Counted from the stretch's first letter, positions 56,321 to 63,960 are shown. The stretch is DNA of 64,000 nucleotides from Desulfobacteraceae bacterium (GCA_011389735.1 JAABTS010000003.1:18509-82508), one strand, 5' to 3'. The notes: generated by a model not told the origin, from the sequence alone. Program-made: numbers and translations.

Positions 56321-57354
56321 TGAATCCCCAACATCATACAGTTTAATCCACTTCCGATCCCGAAAAAACCGACACTGTCCCCGGGAACGAGAAATTCGCG
56401 TTCATCGGCGATCGCCGCGGTGATAGGCAGCGACACGGTGCCGATATTTCCCAGATAGCGAAAAGTGGTGAAATCTTTCTCCCCGGAAACGCCCAAAGCC
56501 TCCAATATATGTTTTTGATGCACGGAACCCACCTGATGGCAAATGACCTTGTCCGGCTTGCCGTCGGCCCACTCCAGTTCCTTCATGAAAGCGTCGTAGG
56601 TTTCCAGGCCCAACGCCACGCCGTTTTTAAGCACCCCCACCGAATCGGTTTTCATGGTGTGGATTCCGTCTACGGAAGTCCCGGCGTCGGGCCCCCATAA
56701 GCATAGCCTGTGAAACCTGGTTGCATTTTTGGCGGCGTATCCTTCGAGCCGATGGCCTGAGTCCGATAAGGATCCGTGCGTCATCAACACTGCGACCGCT
56801 CCGGAACCTCCGGTCAATGTGGCGATGCTGTCCTTGAAAAGATCCATGTCGTTGCTTTGGATCATAATGTTTATGGTATTTTCGACAATCTCCCGGGCGG
56901 ATTCGCAGGAGACAATCAGACCCGCGCGAATTTCGCCGATTTCAATAGCGCCGGCGACCTGGATCATGCCGTTCAGCACCCCCAGACAGGCGTTTGACAC
57001 ATCGTAAACCACGGTGTCAGGGCCGAGTTGAAGGGCGTCCGCCACTGCGCATGCGGTGGCCGGCTCCAGGTTGTCCCGGCAAACGCCTCCGAAAATCAAC
57101 ATACCGATTTCATCGAGATCGATATTCGATGCTTCCACCGCTTTTTTCCCGGCGGCCGCCGCGCCGTCGCTCATTTTATAGCCCCTGTCCCAGAACCGCC
57201 GTTCATAGATTCCGGTCATAGCCTCCAGTTGCCCTTTTTGAATCCGGATCGATTTATACAAAGGCTCCAAACGACGCTCCAGATCCTCGGACGTAACCAC
57301 GTTCGGCGCCGGTTCATAACCGAACGATTCTATATATACATTTGAATATCTCAT
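56314..57354 (-). CDS. oleA: OleA, thiolase-fold 2-alkyl-3-ketoacyl condensing enzyme
   Basis: 346 residues of the FabH/thiolase family. Catalytic Cys-His-Asn at C123 (DVSNACLGVLNG), H273 (VICHQVGSVHQ) and N303 (RYLGNIGTVSLP); the OleA-type glutamate is at E97 (GVCRDNLEPATA). It joins two fatty acyl-CoAs head to head, the committed step to long-chain olefins (C25-C31 range). First gene of a four-gene operon, with the others following in pathway-compatible order. The residue E97 and the cluster separate it from housekeeping FabH. Confidence 0.93.
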   Translation of the reverse strand: MRYSNVYIESFGYEPAPNVVTSEDLERRLEPLYKSIRIQKGQLEAMTGIYERRFWDRGYKMSDGAAAAGKKAVEASNIDLDEIGMLIFGGVCRDNLEPATACAVADALQLGPDTVVYDVSNACLGVLNGMIQVAGAIEIGEIRAGLIVSCESAREIVENTINIMIQSNDMDLFKDSIATLTGGSGAVAVLMTHGSLSDSGHRLEGYAAKNATRFHRLCLWGPDAGTSVDGIHTMKTDSVGVLKNGVALGLETYDAFMKELEWADGKPDKVICHQVGSVHQKHILEALGVSGEKDFTTFRYLGNIGTVSLPITAAIADEREFLVPGDSVGFFGIGSGLNCMMLGIHW

Positions 57355-57454
57355 GTTCCATCCAAAAACGACTATACGTTATATGCTAAGAAAGTGGTTC
57401 GATTGCTGAAAATCAGCCCGCATTCAATACCGGTTTTATTCCGGCCCGTCAAGT

Positions 57455-57559
57455 TATAGGTTTTCAGAAATTCCATTTCACAAGGCGGAGGACCTGGATA
57501 ATACTATTTTAATATCCCTGGCCGACAACGCAGTGAAATTTAATTTCCGGAAGACTATA
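57455..57559. repeat. Family-1 element upstream of oleA
   Basis: 105 bp: TATAGGTTTTCAGAAATTCC, TTTCACAAGGCGGAGG, ACTATTTTAATATCCCTGG, CGACAACGCAGTGAAATTTA, TTTCCGGAAGACTATA. Lies ~100 bp before oleA, so it may overlap the oleA promoter zone. Confidence 0.88.
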
Positions 57560-57614
57560 GATCAGGACGATCGGCGGGATTGTCGGTATATTGCGTTTTT
57601 TAAGCAAGTTCGCG

Positions 57615-57845
57615 TATAGCTTTCCTGAAATCAGTATATGCATCGAATTGGGGCTTTATTCTAATTTCGGCCATTTTAATAAAACCACGAAATAAACGAA
57701 ACACACTAAAAAAATTTCATCATTATTTTCGTGTATTTCGTGTATTTCGTGGTAGTATCCAAAAATATAATTGGCCGGTTTTCGAACCAACCCCTCGAAT
57801 TCTTACAGGCCCGCTGCTTTGCGAAATCAAATTCCGGAAATCCGC
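57615..57845. repeat. Degenerate family-1 element split by a family-2b MITE
   Basis: Left part TATAGCTTTCCTGAAATC (57615 on) and right part ACAGGCCCGCTGCTTTGCG, AAATCAAATTCCGGAAATCC (to 57845) are the two sides of a reverse family-1 copy; the MITE sits in between. Confidence 0.55.
57650..57794. mobile_element. Family-2b MITE with 7-bp target duplication
   Basis: 145 bp with ends GGGGCTTTATTCTAATTTCG and GGTTTTCGAACCAACCCC, inner inverted block ACCACGAAATAAACG/GTGTATTTCGTGGT, flanked by TCGAATT (57643-57649 and 57795-57801). It shares termini with family 2 but has another core. Related ends occur at 23131-23206 and 60160-60210. Confidence 0.8.
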
Positions 57846-57908
57846 GGAGGGCTTCGGAAAATCCCGAAAAACCCGAATCGGCCTTCGTATCGCCTTTAAA
57901 TTATAATC

Positions 57909-58685
57909 CTATTTCAAAGTCGATTTGCACGCCCCGATAAATTTTTCGGGATCATCCGGTGTGAACCGGATACATTTCATGATTCCGCTTTTTCGTTCAA
58001 TAACCACATGCTGATTTAAATCAGCGCCGTCAAACTTGAATGCAAACGCCTGTTTGATTCCTTTGCCACGGAATATGTCCAAAAAAGCCAGAGGCGGTCT
58101 GGATTCAATATCAACAATTTCTTTCGCCGGAATCGTGATGGTTTGAAATAGCAGCTTGCAATCCAGTTCAACGCGATCAGGATACACCCGGTATTCCTGC
58201 CAGAAATTTTTTCCCGACGGAGTGGAAACGTAGATCGGCGTATTGATATCTTGCTGATCCCCGCCGATGTTGCGGTTCGTTTCTTTGGATTCAGACGCCC
58301 CCGCCGACGCTTGCGTGTCCGGTTCCGCTGCCTGGGATTTCGAATGATCGCCTCCGGCCGCATATTTCCTTAGCTTTGGGAAATCGTTCAAAGCTCTGGC
58401 GAGATTGTAATCCCCGTCTTTGGCAAACAGACCATAGGCCTGGTCTATTGAAAGAACCGTGGCTTCATCGACCATTTTATACGCAAAACGATTCCCATGT
58501 TTCGTTTTGTTTACGAAATGACCGAGATCACACAGTTTCTCATTGGACATGCGTGTCAATAAAGCCGAAAAATCGCGCACCTGGAATGACTCACCGGAGT
58601 CCTCGGATATTTTTTCGGTGATTTCTTTCATTGTTAATTCGTTACCTTCCAGAAGCACCTTGATGACGAGCTTGCGTTTATCCAT
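57909..58685 (-). CDS. Hypothetical protein: winged-helix-like N-terminus and PH-like C-terminus
   Basis: 258 residues, no characterised family recognised. Residues 1-80 look like a winged helix (KRKLVIKVLLEGNELTMKEI, FSALLTRMSNEKLCDLGHFV), 100-145 is a disordered polar linker (AGGDHSKSQAAEPDTQASAG), and 150-258 looks like a bacterial PH domain (YRVYPDRVELDCKLLFQTIT, IPAKEIVDIESRPPLAFLDI). Both halves are modular parts of regulators or membrane-associated proteins. Flanked by mobile elements; base usage not clearly different. Confidence 0.75.
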   Translation of the reverse strand: MDKRKLVIKVLLEGNELTMKEITEKISEDSGESFQVRDFSALLTRMSNEKLCDLGHFVNKTKHGNRFAYKMVDEATVLSIDQAYGLFAKDGDYNLARALNDFPKLRKYAAGGDHSKSQAAEPDTQASAGASESKETNRNIGGDQQDINTPIYVSTPSGKNFWQEYRVYPDRVELDCKLLFQTITIPAKEIVDIESRPPLAFLDIFRGKGIKQAFAFKFDGADLNQHVVIERKSGIMKCIRFTPDDPEKFIGACKSTLK

Positions 58686-58738
58686 TGGCTTTTTCCTCTT
58701 CAGACGTTTTTTGATTCCTGAAACCTGACCTTTTCCCT

Positions 58739-58769
58739 ATCATACTACCTGAATTATTTATTTTGTCAA
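58739..58769 (-). promoter_or_regulatory. Possible promoter for the gene at 57909-58685
   Basis: On the minus strand TTGACA (58764-58769) and TATGAT (58739-58744) are separated by 19 bp, slightly long. Located 54 bp before the start codon. Confidence 0.4.
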
Positions 58770-58817
58770 GGATTTATAGAGGTTATCTCAGGGCAAACGC
58801 ATCCTGACATTCTTCCC

Positions 58818-58876
58818 TAAAGGTTTTCAGATACTAAATTTCACAAGGCGGAAGTCCCAGGATTGTTGCATTTTTA
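58818..58876. repeat. Family-1 element, left half, cut by inserted DNA
   Basis: TAAAGGTTTTCAGATACTAA, TTTCACAAGGCGGAAGTCCC, then TTGCATTTTTA where the family-2 end begins. A right-end remnant GAAATTAATTATC, TAAAACCTATA is found at 60211-60234. Confidence 0.6.
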
Positions 58877-58893
58877 GGGCTTGGTTCTAATTT

Positions 58894-59024
58894 CAATACC
58901 CGTGAATGAATAACATTCAGCCGGTTTCAACCCCGTAGAACAGGCATCCTTGCCTGTTTAAAAAGCCTGTCAGCACCATTTTGATTTCGTCAAAAATATG
59001 AATTGTATTCATTCACGGGTATTG
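58894..59024. mobile_element. Family-5 element, upstream copy
   Basis: 131 bp, ends CAATACCCGTGAATGAAT and ATTCATTCACGGGTATTG (perfect inverted), inner hairpin ACAGGCATCCTTGCCTGT. Same orientation as the copy at 59855. Its left flank is a family-2 end; no target duplication. Confidence 0.85.
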
Positions 59025-59034
59025 GACTTTGCTC

Positions 59035-59070
59035 TTGACAAAAAATGGTTTACGCATAAAATATACGTAA
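59035..59070 (+). promoter_or_regulatory. Toxin-antitoxin promoter with overlapping operator palindrome
   Basis: TTGACA at 59035-59040, 16-bp spacer, TAAAAT at 59057-59062. The inverted repeat TTACGCAT/ATACGTAA (59050-59057, 59063-59070; one mismatch) covers the -10, as expected for antitoxin autorepression. Confidence 0.7.
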
Positions 59071-59092
59071 TAAAATATGAAGGAGTAATCTC

Positions 59093-59323
59093 ATGCAAAC
59101 GGTGACCGTCGGAGAAGTGCAAAAAAATTTCAGCGAAATCCTTAATCGCATAAGAGCGGGTGAGGAAATCATCATTACAAAACGAGGGGAATCCATTGCC
59201 AAACTTACGGCATTGGGACCTAAAATTGACATCGACTGGCCTGATTTTTATAATGAGGCGATTGAAACGAACGGCAAATCCGTGAGTAAAATTGTGGTGG
59301 AAAACAGGAAAGATCGATTTTAA
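59093..59323 (+). CDS. Antitoxin, Phd/YefM family
   Basis: 76 residues with the family start MQTVTVGEVQKNFSEILNRI (helix for DNA binding), GEEIIITKRGESIAKLTALG strand-turn, and a C-terminal acidic/aromatic tail that would wrap the toxin (DWPDFYNEAIETNGKSVSKI). Ribosome site AAGGAG. It ends one base before the toxin start. Normally represses its own promoter with the toxin as co-repressor. Confidence 0.92.
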   Translation: MQTVTVGEVQKNFSEILNRIRAGEEIIITKRGESIAKLTALGPKIDIDWPDFYNEAIETNGKSVSKIVVENRKDRF

Positions 59324-59324
59324 A

Positions 59325-59759
59325 ATGGTGTACCTGGATACCAGTGTACTGGTGAAATTATATTTCAGGGAAGAATATTCCAGGGAAACAGAGACCTGGG
59401 TTAAAGCCAACAACCAGGCGATACCTTTGACTCGTTTTCATGAACTCGAATTTATGAATGCCGTGCAACTGAAGCAATTCAGGGGAGAAATTGGCGAAAA
59501 TGAGGCCGGTATTGTCATTTCGAAAATCGACGCCCATGAAAGGAGAGGCGTGTATTACCGTCCTCAAATGGAATGGCCGCATGTACTCAATCTTGCCGTG
59601 GGTTTATCAAAAAACTTTTCCAATAAGCACGGATCAAGATCATTGGATATTCTTCATGTAGCGTCAGCCCTGTGCTTGGAAGCCGATAGGTTTCTGACAC
59701 TGGATCGACGGCAAACCGAACTGGCGCGTTCCGCGGGGCTTGTACTTGAAAGCCTTTAA
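59325..59759 (+). CDS. PIN-domain toxin, VapC-like ribonuclease
   Basis: 144 residues from ATG 59325. PIN acidic residues are present: D in MVYLDTSVLVKLY, E in TRFHELEFMNAV, D in SLDILHVASA, and D in LTLDRRQ, which together bind Mg2+ for RNA cleavage. The AGGAAAG in the antitoxin end is its ribosome site. Such pairs stabilise mobile DNA or respond to stress. It is flanked on both sides by family-5 elements. Confidence 0.92.
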   Translation: MVYLDTSVLVKLYFREEYSRETETWVKANNQAIPLTRFHELEFMNAVQLKQFRGEIGENEAGIVISKIDAHERRGVYYRPQMEWPHVLNLAVGLSKNFSNKHGSRSLDILHVASALCLEADRFLTLDRRQTELARSAGLVLESL

Positions 59760-59854
59760 AGCGTAAACACAAATGAGAAATGCTTAGCCGTAACCTTGCT
59801 CATGGCAAGACGGCCGGTGATTAAGATTAAGCGCTAGAAATCTGAATTTAACAT

Positions 59855-59986
59855 CAATACCCGTGAATGAATAACATTCAGCCGGTTTCAACCCGTAGAA
59901 CAGGCATCCTTGCCTGTTTAAACGGGCTGTCAGCGCCATTTTTAATTTTGTTCAAAAATATGAATTATATTCATTCACGGGTATTG
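59855..59986. mobile_element. Family-5 element, downstream copy, with 10-bp target duplication
   Basis: 132 bp, ends CAATACCCGTGAATGAAT and ATTCATTCACGGGTATTG, inner hairpin ACAGGCATCCTTGCCTGT. Direct repeats AATTTAACAT at 59845-59854 and 59987-59996 show that this copy transposed on its own. Confidence 0.92.
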
Positions 59987-59996
59987 AATTTAACAT

Positions 59997-60465
59997 GATG
60001 CGATATTAATTGGCCGAAGCCATCGGCAATCCCGATTTTCTTGGCGGCGGGGGTAAAGGAATTCGTTCTTCTGTGCAACTGATCAGCTTCATCCCGGACC
60101 TTCTAAAAAAATCCCTTGTCATTTTAATCCGCCGTAAAAACGGAAAAACGCGATGGTGTATCCGTTTATTTCGTGGTTTTATTAAAATGGCCGATATTAG
60201 AACCAGGCCCGAAATTAATTATCTAAAACCTATAGCAACATCCGAAAAACAGCTCACGCCCGCCGTTGAAAAATATAGTTTTTTTTAAAGGCCGTGAAAA
60301 AAAAACCATATCCGTAAAGCCTTTATGAATGAGGGTTCAAAGAGATTCCCGGGATCAGGGGACAAAATCGGCGATTCTCCGTATTGAAATTATCGAAAAA
60401 CATTGCCATAATACAGGTTTTATAAGCTTTGACAAGAATCCGTATAATTTTAAGGAAAGATTTCT
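59997..60465. other. Intergenic region after the toxin-antitoxin island
   Basis: An open frame at 60010-60288 has no start signal and runs through the family-2b end (60160-60210) and a family-1 remnant (60211-60234), so I do not call it. 60235-60465 holds a short A-rich leader with no recognised element; AAGGAAAG before 60466 is a ribosome site. Confidence 0.55.
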
Positions 60466-60864
60466 ATGACATTGATTGAATGGATAGTTTTTTTTGTGGG
60501 AACCGCTCTTCTAATGTCTCTGTTCACTGTCGTTATTCAGCAAGAAGAAGACAGGGCGCTGGTTTACCGCATTTTCCTGATCATATTTCTGTCCGTCTGG
60601 GCGGGAGTGGTGTGGCGCAAACCTCATGAACCGTCGATTCAATTCGCGGTCACATCCATGCTGACTCTTGTTTTTCTTGTCGGAGTTGCGTTTATTCCGA
60701 GAAGACCCCCGAAAGGGCGCCATGATACGTTGGATCTGTTGACTCAGCTTGAACAGGAAAGAAAGCTCGAATCCATATTCAAAAAACATTTTGATATATG
60801 GTACCGGGTTGCCCTGTGTCTTTTGCTCGCTGCTGTCGTCATTAGATATATCCAAATTTTTTAA
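60466..60864 (+). CDS. Small integral membrane protein, unknown
   Basis: 132 residues, about four hydrophobic helices (IEWIVFFVGTALLMSLFTVV, VYRIFLIIFLSVWAGVVW, FAVTSMLTLVFLVGVAFI, VALCLLLAAVVIRYIQI) with a charged loop (QLEQERKLESIFKKHFD) between the third and fourth. No family recognised. It is 14 bp upstream of the SH3 gene, so it is likely cotranscribed with it and with the secretin. Confidence 0.75.
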   Translation: MTLIEWIVFFVGTALLMSLFTVVIQQEEDRALVYRIFLIIFLSVWAGVVWRKPHEPSIQFAVTSMLTLVFLVGVAFIPRRPPKGRHDTLDLLTQLEQERKLESIFKKHFDIWYRVALCLLLAAVVIRYIQIF

Positions 60865-60878
60865 GGAGGAAGACGCCT

Positions 60879-61328
60879 ATGAAATTTCATCCAATGAGAG
60901 TATGTTTGGCGGCCGTCCTGGTGATTCTTCTAACTGCGGTATACGCTTTCGCCGACCGAACAATGTCGGTCAGGGCCGATATTGCGAATATTCGTTCCGG
61001 GCCGGGCACGAATTTTAAAATTCTATGGAAAGTTGAAAAAAACCACCCCATCCAGGTGCTTGAAAAGAAAGGCGCCTGGCGCCGTTTCGTTGATTTTGAG
61101 GGAGACCGCGCATGGATCTACAGCGGACTGCTAAGCCGAACCCCGGCGGTTATCGTAGAAAAGTCCGATTGCAATGTACGATCCGGCCCTGGATTGAAAA
61201 ATCCGGTGATATTCAAAGCGGAAAGAGGGGTTTCATTCAAAGCGCTGGATAAAAAAGGGGAGTGGATTCACATCGAACACGCCGACGGAGATCGAGGGTG
61301 GATACACCGGTCGCTGGTCTGGCCGTAA
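60879..61328 (+). CDS. Secreted protein with two bacterial SH3 domains
   Basis: 149 residues, signal peptide (MRVCLAAVLVILLTAVYAFA) and two SH3b domains (MSVRADIANIRSGPGTNFKI to DRAWIYSGLL; KSDCNVRSGPGLKNPVIF to RGWIHRSLVWP). SH3b domains bind peptidoglycan or partner proteins. It lies 37 bp before the orphan secretin; an envelope anchor for that secretin is possible. Confidence 0.85.
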   Translation: MKFHPMRVCLAAVLVILLTAVYAFADRTMSVRADIANIRSGPGTNFKILWKVEKNHPIQVLEKKGAWRRFVDFEGDRAWIYSGLLSRTPAVIVEKSDCNVRSGPGLKNPVIFKAERGVSFKALDKKGEWIHIEHADGDRGWIHRSLVWP

Positions 61329-61365
61329 GCGGCCGTATTTTTAACGTGTCAAACAAAAGGAGTTT

Positions 61366-63291
61366 ATGAAACGGCTTCTCGGAATTATTATAGCCCGGGC
61401 TATCATCGTTTTTTTGACGTCGTCGGCCGCCATTGTCTGGTTGCCCTCCTCGGCCGCCGCTCAGACATCCATACCGGAACACGGCGAAGTGTCTGTCGAT
61501 TTCGATCAAGTCGATATAAAAACGTTTATCCGGTATATAAGCGAAATCACCGGTGTCAGCTTTTTAATCGATAACAATGTGAGGGGGCGGGTCACGATCG
61601 TATCCCCCCAAAAAGTGACTCCGGCCGAAGCTTATGATGTCTTCCGCTCCGTTCTTGAAGTACACGGCTTTACAATTGTGAAGGCCGGGGCGGTGCAAAA
61701 AATCGTTCGATCTAGATCCGCCGCGGCCAAAGCTATCAAAACACGGTTGATAAAAGAGACCGGCGCCGCCGAGGATCAAGTGATCACACAAATCCTGCCG
61801 TTGAAATACGCTCAGGCCGCTCATATCCGAAGACTGTTTCGCCCTTTGATGTCCCGGAACAGCTTGCTTCTGAGCCACCAGCCCGCCAATATGCTGATTG
61901 CCGCGGGTGTGAAATCCAACCTCAACCGGCTGATTCGAATCCTGGAAGCGATAGATATCAAAGGCGTCAAAAATCGGGTAACTCCGGTGACGCTCGAACA
62001 CGCCGACGCAGGAAATCTTTCCAAAGCATTGCTTAAATTGTTCAGAAACCGGCGGGTTAGGCGCACCAAAGGAGCCCGCCGGGTCGTTTCCAACAGATTC
62101 ATCCCCGATGAACGGACGAACACCCTGATCATTGTCGCCGACGAAAACGATACGGAACGCGTCAAAGATCTGATCGGGCTTCTGGATGTCGAATTACCAC
62201 GAGGCAAGGGCAAAATCCATGTTTACTACCTTGAGCACGCCGACTCTGAGTCCCTGTCCGAAATACTCGAAAAACTGAAGACCTCGATCGGTAAAACCCC
62301 CTCCGGAAGAGGCCCGGGAACGGCGCCCATTCTGGGAAACGTGAAGGTAAAGCCCCATAAAGCGACGAACAGCCTGATCATTATGGCGGATAAGCATGAT
62401 TACATCACCCTGGAGCGAGTGATCCATAAGCTCGATATCCCCAGGAAAATGGTGTATATTGAATGTTTGATCATGGAGGTCGACCCCGGCATGGAATTGA
62501 TGGTGGGAGCTGAATGGATGGCGGCCGGAAAAGCGTCCCATCAGGATATCGACGGCGGATACGGGGGCGGCTTCAGCGGCGGCGGAAATCAGCCTTACGG
62601 CAATCTGAGGGACGCCGTCAGCCTGGACGGCGGCGGAAGCACACTCCCTCCCGGTTTTTCGCTCGGCGTGTTCGGCGAAAGCATCGAGATCAACGACGTA
62701 GCATTCCCTTCGATCGGCGCGGTGGTGATGAACTACAAACATAACAAGAACGTCAATATCCTGTCCACGCCTCAGATCATGGTAACGGACCATCAAGAGT
62801 CCCACGTATCGGTGGGCAAGAATGTTCCTTATATTACCAAATCCGGAAGCTCCACCGTGGAATCTTACAATACGTTCGAATATAAGGATGTGGGAGTCGA
62901 TCTGAAAGTGACTCCCCACATCGGGACGGACGACAAGGTGCGCCTGGAAATCGCCCAAAAAGTCGACAGGTTGGATGAACGGTCGAGCGCCGGAGAAAAC
63001 AGGCCGACAACCCTGAAAAGGACAGTTGAGACCACAGTCATCGTTGAAGACGAAAACACAGTCGTGGTTGGGGGCCTTATTGACGAGAGCCTTTCGGGCG
63101 CCGGTAAAGGAATTCCTTGTTTAGGGCGGATTCCCGCATTGGGCTTCCTGTTTTCAGCAATGAATCTTACAGTCAGTAGAACAAATCTGTATGTATTCCT
63201 CACGCCGCACGTCATTGACAGCCCTTTGGAAGCCAAAAACTTGACGGAACAAAAAACGATTGAAGAAACCGGCCCGCGAAACGGCGGCTAG
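61366..63291 (+). CDS. Second GspD-type secretin, outside the secretion operon
   Basis: 641 residues from ATG 61366 (AAAGGAG upstream). Signal peptide, N0 (VDFDQVDIKTFIRYISEITG), N1-N3, and the full secretin domain (MVYIECLIMEVDPGMELMVG, VNILSTPQIMVTDHQESHV, VGKNVPYITKSGSSTVESYN, NTVVVGGLIDESL). It is clearly a paralogue of the operon GspD at 39326-41320, with the same glycine-rich gate segment (YGGGFSGGGNQPYG). No gspC, pilin or ATPase gene accompanies it; it follows an SH3 protein and a small membrane protein, and its stop overlaps a convergent gene. Confidence 0.93.
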   Translation: MKRLLGIIIARAIIVFLTSSAAIVWLPSSAAAQTSIPEHGEVSVDFDQVDIKTFIRYISEITGVSFLIDNNVRGRVTIVSPQKVTPAEAYDVFRSVLEVHGFTIVKAGAVQKIVRSRSAAAKAIKTRLIKETGAAEDQVITQILPLKYAQAAHIRRLFRPLMSRNSLLLSHQPANMLIAAGVKSNLNRLIRILEAIDIKGVKNRVTPVTLEHADAGNLSKALLKLFRNRRVRRTKGARRVVSNRFIPDERTNTLIIVADENDTERVKDLIGLLDVELPRGKGKIHVYYLEHADSESLSEILEKLKTSIGKTPSGRGPGTAPILGNVKVKPHKATNSLIIMADKHDYITLERVIHKLDIPRKMVYIECLIMEVDPGMELMVGAEWMAAGKASHQDIDGGYGGGFSGGGNQPYGNLRDAVSLDGGGSTLPPGFSLGVFGESIEINDVAFPSIGAVVMNYKHNKNVNILSTPQIMVTDHQESHVSVGKNVPYITKSGSSTVESYNTFEYKDVGVDLKVTPHIGTDDKVRLEIAQKVDRLDERSSAGENRPTTLKRTVETTVIVEDENTVVVGGLIDESLSGAGKGIPCLGRIPALGFLFSAMNLTVSRTNLYVFLTPHVIDSPLEAKNLTEQKTIEETGPRNGG

Positions 63292-63647
63292 GTTCCAGCG
63301 AGTCGTTTTGCTTTTTCCGCCGCTTTTTCCCGAATTTCCGGAGTTGGATCGTTTTGGGCGATCTGAGCCAGAAAGGCGGGATCGTCGGCTTTCTCGATCG
63401 CTTCCCTGCGGATTTCGAGAATGCTTTTCCCTTCGTCTTTTAGTTTGCCTTTTTTGATCAGCAGCAAATATCTCAGCCCCGTTAAGAAAAGTATGACCGC
63501 CGTCGCCGTCAGGATATGCCTGCCCGGCGGGTCGGACTGAAAGAATTGTAAATCCAGCATGGGGGTCAGAAAATAGAAAAGGCCCGCCAATGTGACATAT
63601 CCCGACACAATGTAAGGCGTGATCAAATTTTCGGGGGTTTGATTCAT
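63288..63647 (-). CDS. Small membrane protein with HEAT-like tail, unknown
   Basis: 119 residues: two membrane helices (YIVSGYVTLAGLFYFLTPM, ILTATAVILFLTGLRYLLLI) and a charged C-terminal helix pair (ILEIRREAIEKADDPAFLAQ, DPTPEIREKAAEKAKRL) like a single HEAT repeat. No family recognised. The stop overlaps that of the secretin by 4 bp. Confidence 0.75.
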   Translation of the reverse strand: MNQTPENLITPYIVSGYVTLAGLFYFLTPMLDLQFFQSDPPGRHILTATAVILFLTGLRYLLLIKKGKLKDEGKSILEIRREAIEKADDPAFLAQIAQNDPTPEIREKAAEKAKRLAGT

Positions 63648-63689
63648 AATTACCAGCCCTCCTGTTCAATGCTCATTGCTTATTTGTAT

Positions 63690-63788
63690 TATAGCCTTCC
63701 GGAAATAAATTTTCACTGCGTTGTCGGCCCGGGTTATATGAACAGTATTATCCTTGGCCCGCCGTCGTTTATACATGCTCAAAACCCT
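63690..63788. repeat. Family-1 element, good copy
   Basis: TATAGCCTTCCGGAAATAAA, TTTCACTGCGTTGTCGGCCC, GGGTTATATGAACAGTATTA, TCCTTGGCCCGCCG; the far end is altered (ATGCTCAAAACCC). Confidence 0.78.
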
Positions 63789-63872
63789 TCATCTACTTAT
63801 GGAATTTACATTGGCCGTTTTAAAATGTCAATGATGAAATCCATACAGGGAATACTGCTCATAATACGGCGC

Positions 63873-63960
63873 CCTGTGAACGGTTACGGATATACGAACA
63901 TTGTTATCCAGGGCCCGCCGCCTTGTAATCCGGTCACTATGATTATGTTCAGAAACCAGC
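63873..63960. repeat. Family-1 element, degenerate copy at the window end
   Basis: TGTGAACGGTTACGGATATA, CGAACATTGTTATCCAGGGC, CCGCCGCCTTGTAATCC, then ATGTTCAGAAACC, in consensus order. Confidence 0.5.

Larger units (their letters stand above)
58877..60210. mobile_element. Segment bounded by family-2 ends carrying a toxin-antitoxin pair (hypothetical larger element)
   Basis: Left boundary GGGCTTGGTTCTAATTTC (58877-58894), right boundary GGCCGATATTAGAACCAGGC plus CC (60189-60210), inverted relative to each other. The two outer flanks are the two sides of a family-1 element. Contents: two family-5 elements, the toxin-antitoxin genes and ~200 bp of unassigned DNA. The 8-bp flanks do not match, so single-step transposition is not proven. 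Confidence 0.4.

Noticed and set aside
58894-59986. Classical composite transposon made by the two family-5 elements
   Set aside because: The downstream copy has its own private 10-bp duplication and the outer flanks of the pair do not match, so the two copies most likely inserted separately.
60010-60288. Open reading frame after the toxin gene
   Set aside because: Reads through a MITE end and a family-1 remnant, lacks a ribosome site and shows no family feature.
60429-60448. TTGACA and TATAAT before the membrane protein gene at 60466
   Set aside because: The spacing is only 8 bp, far from the 16-18 bp needed; the TATAAT alone could still be a -10 but no matching -35 was seen.
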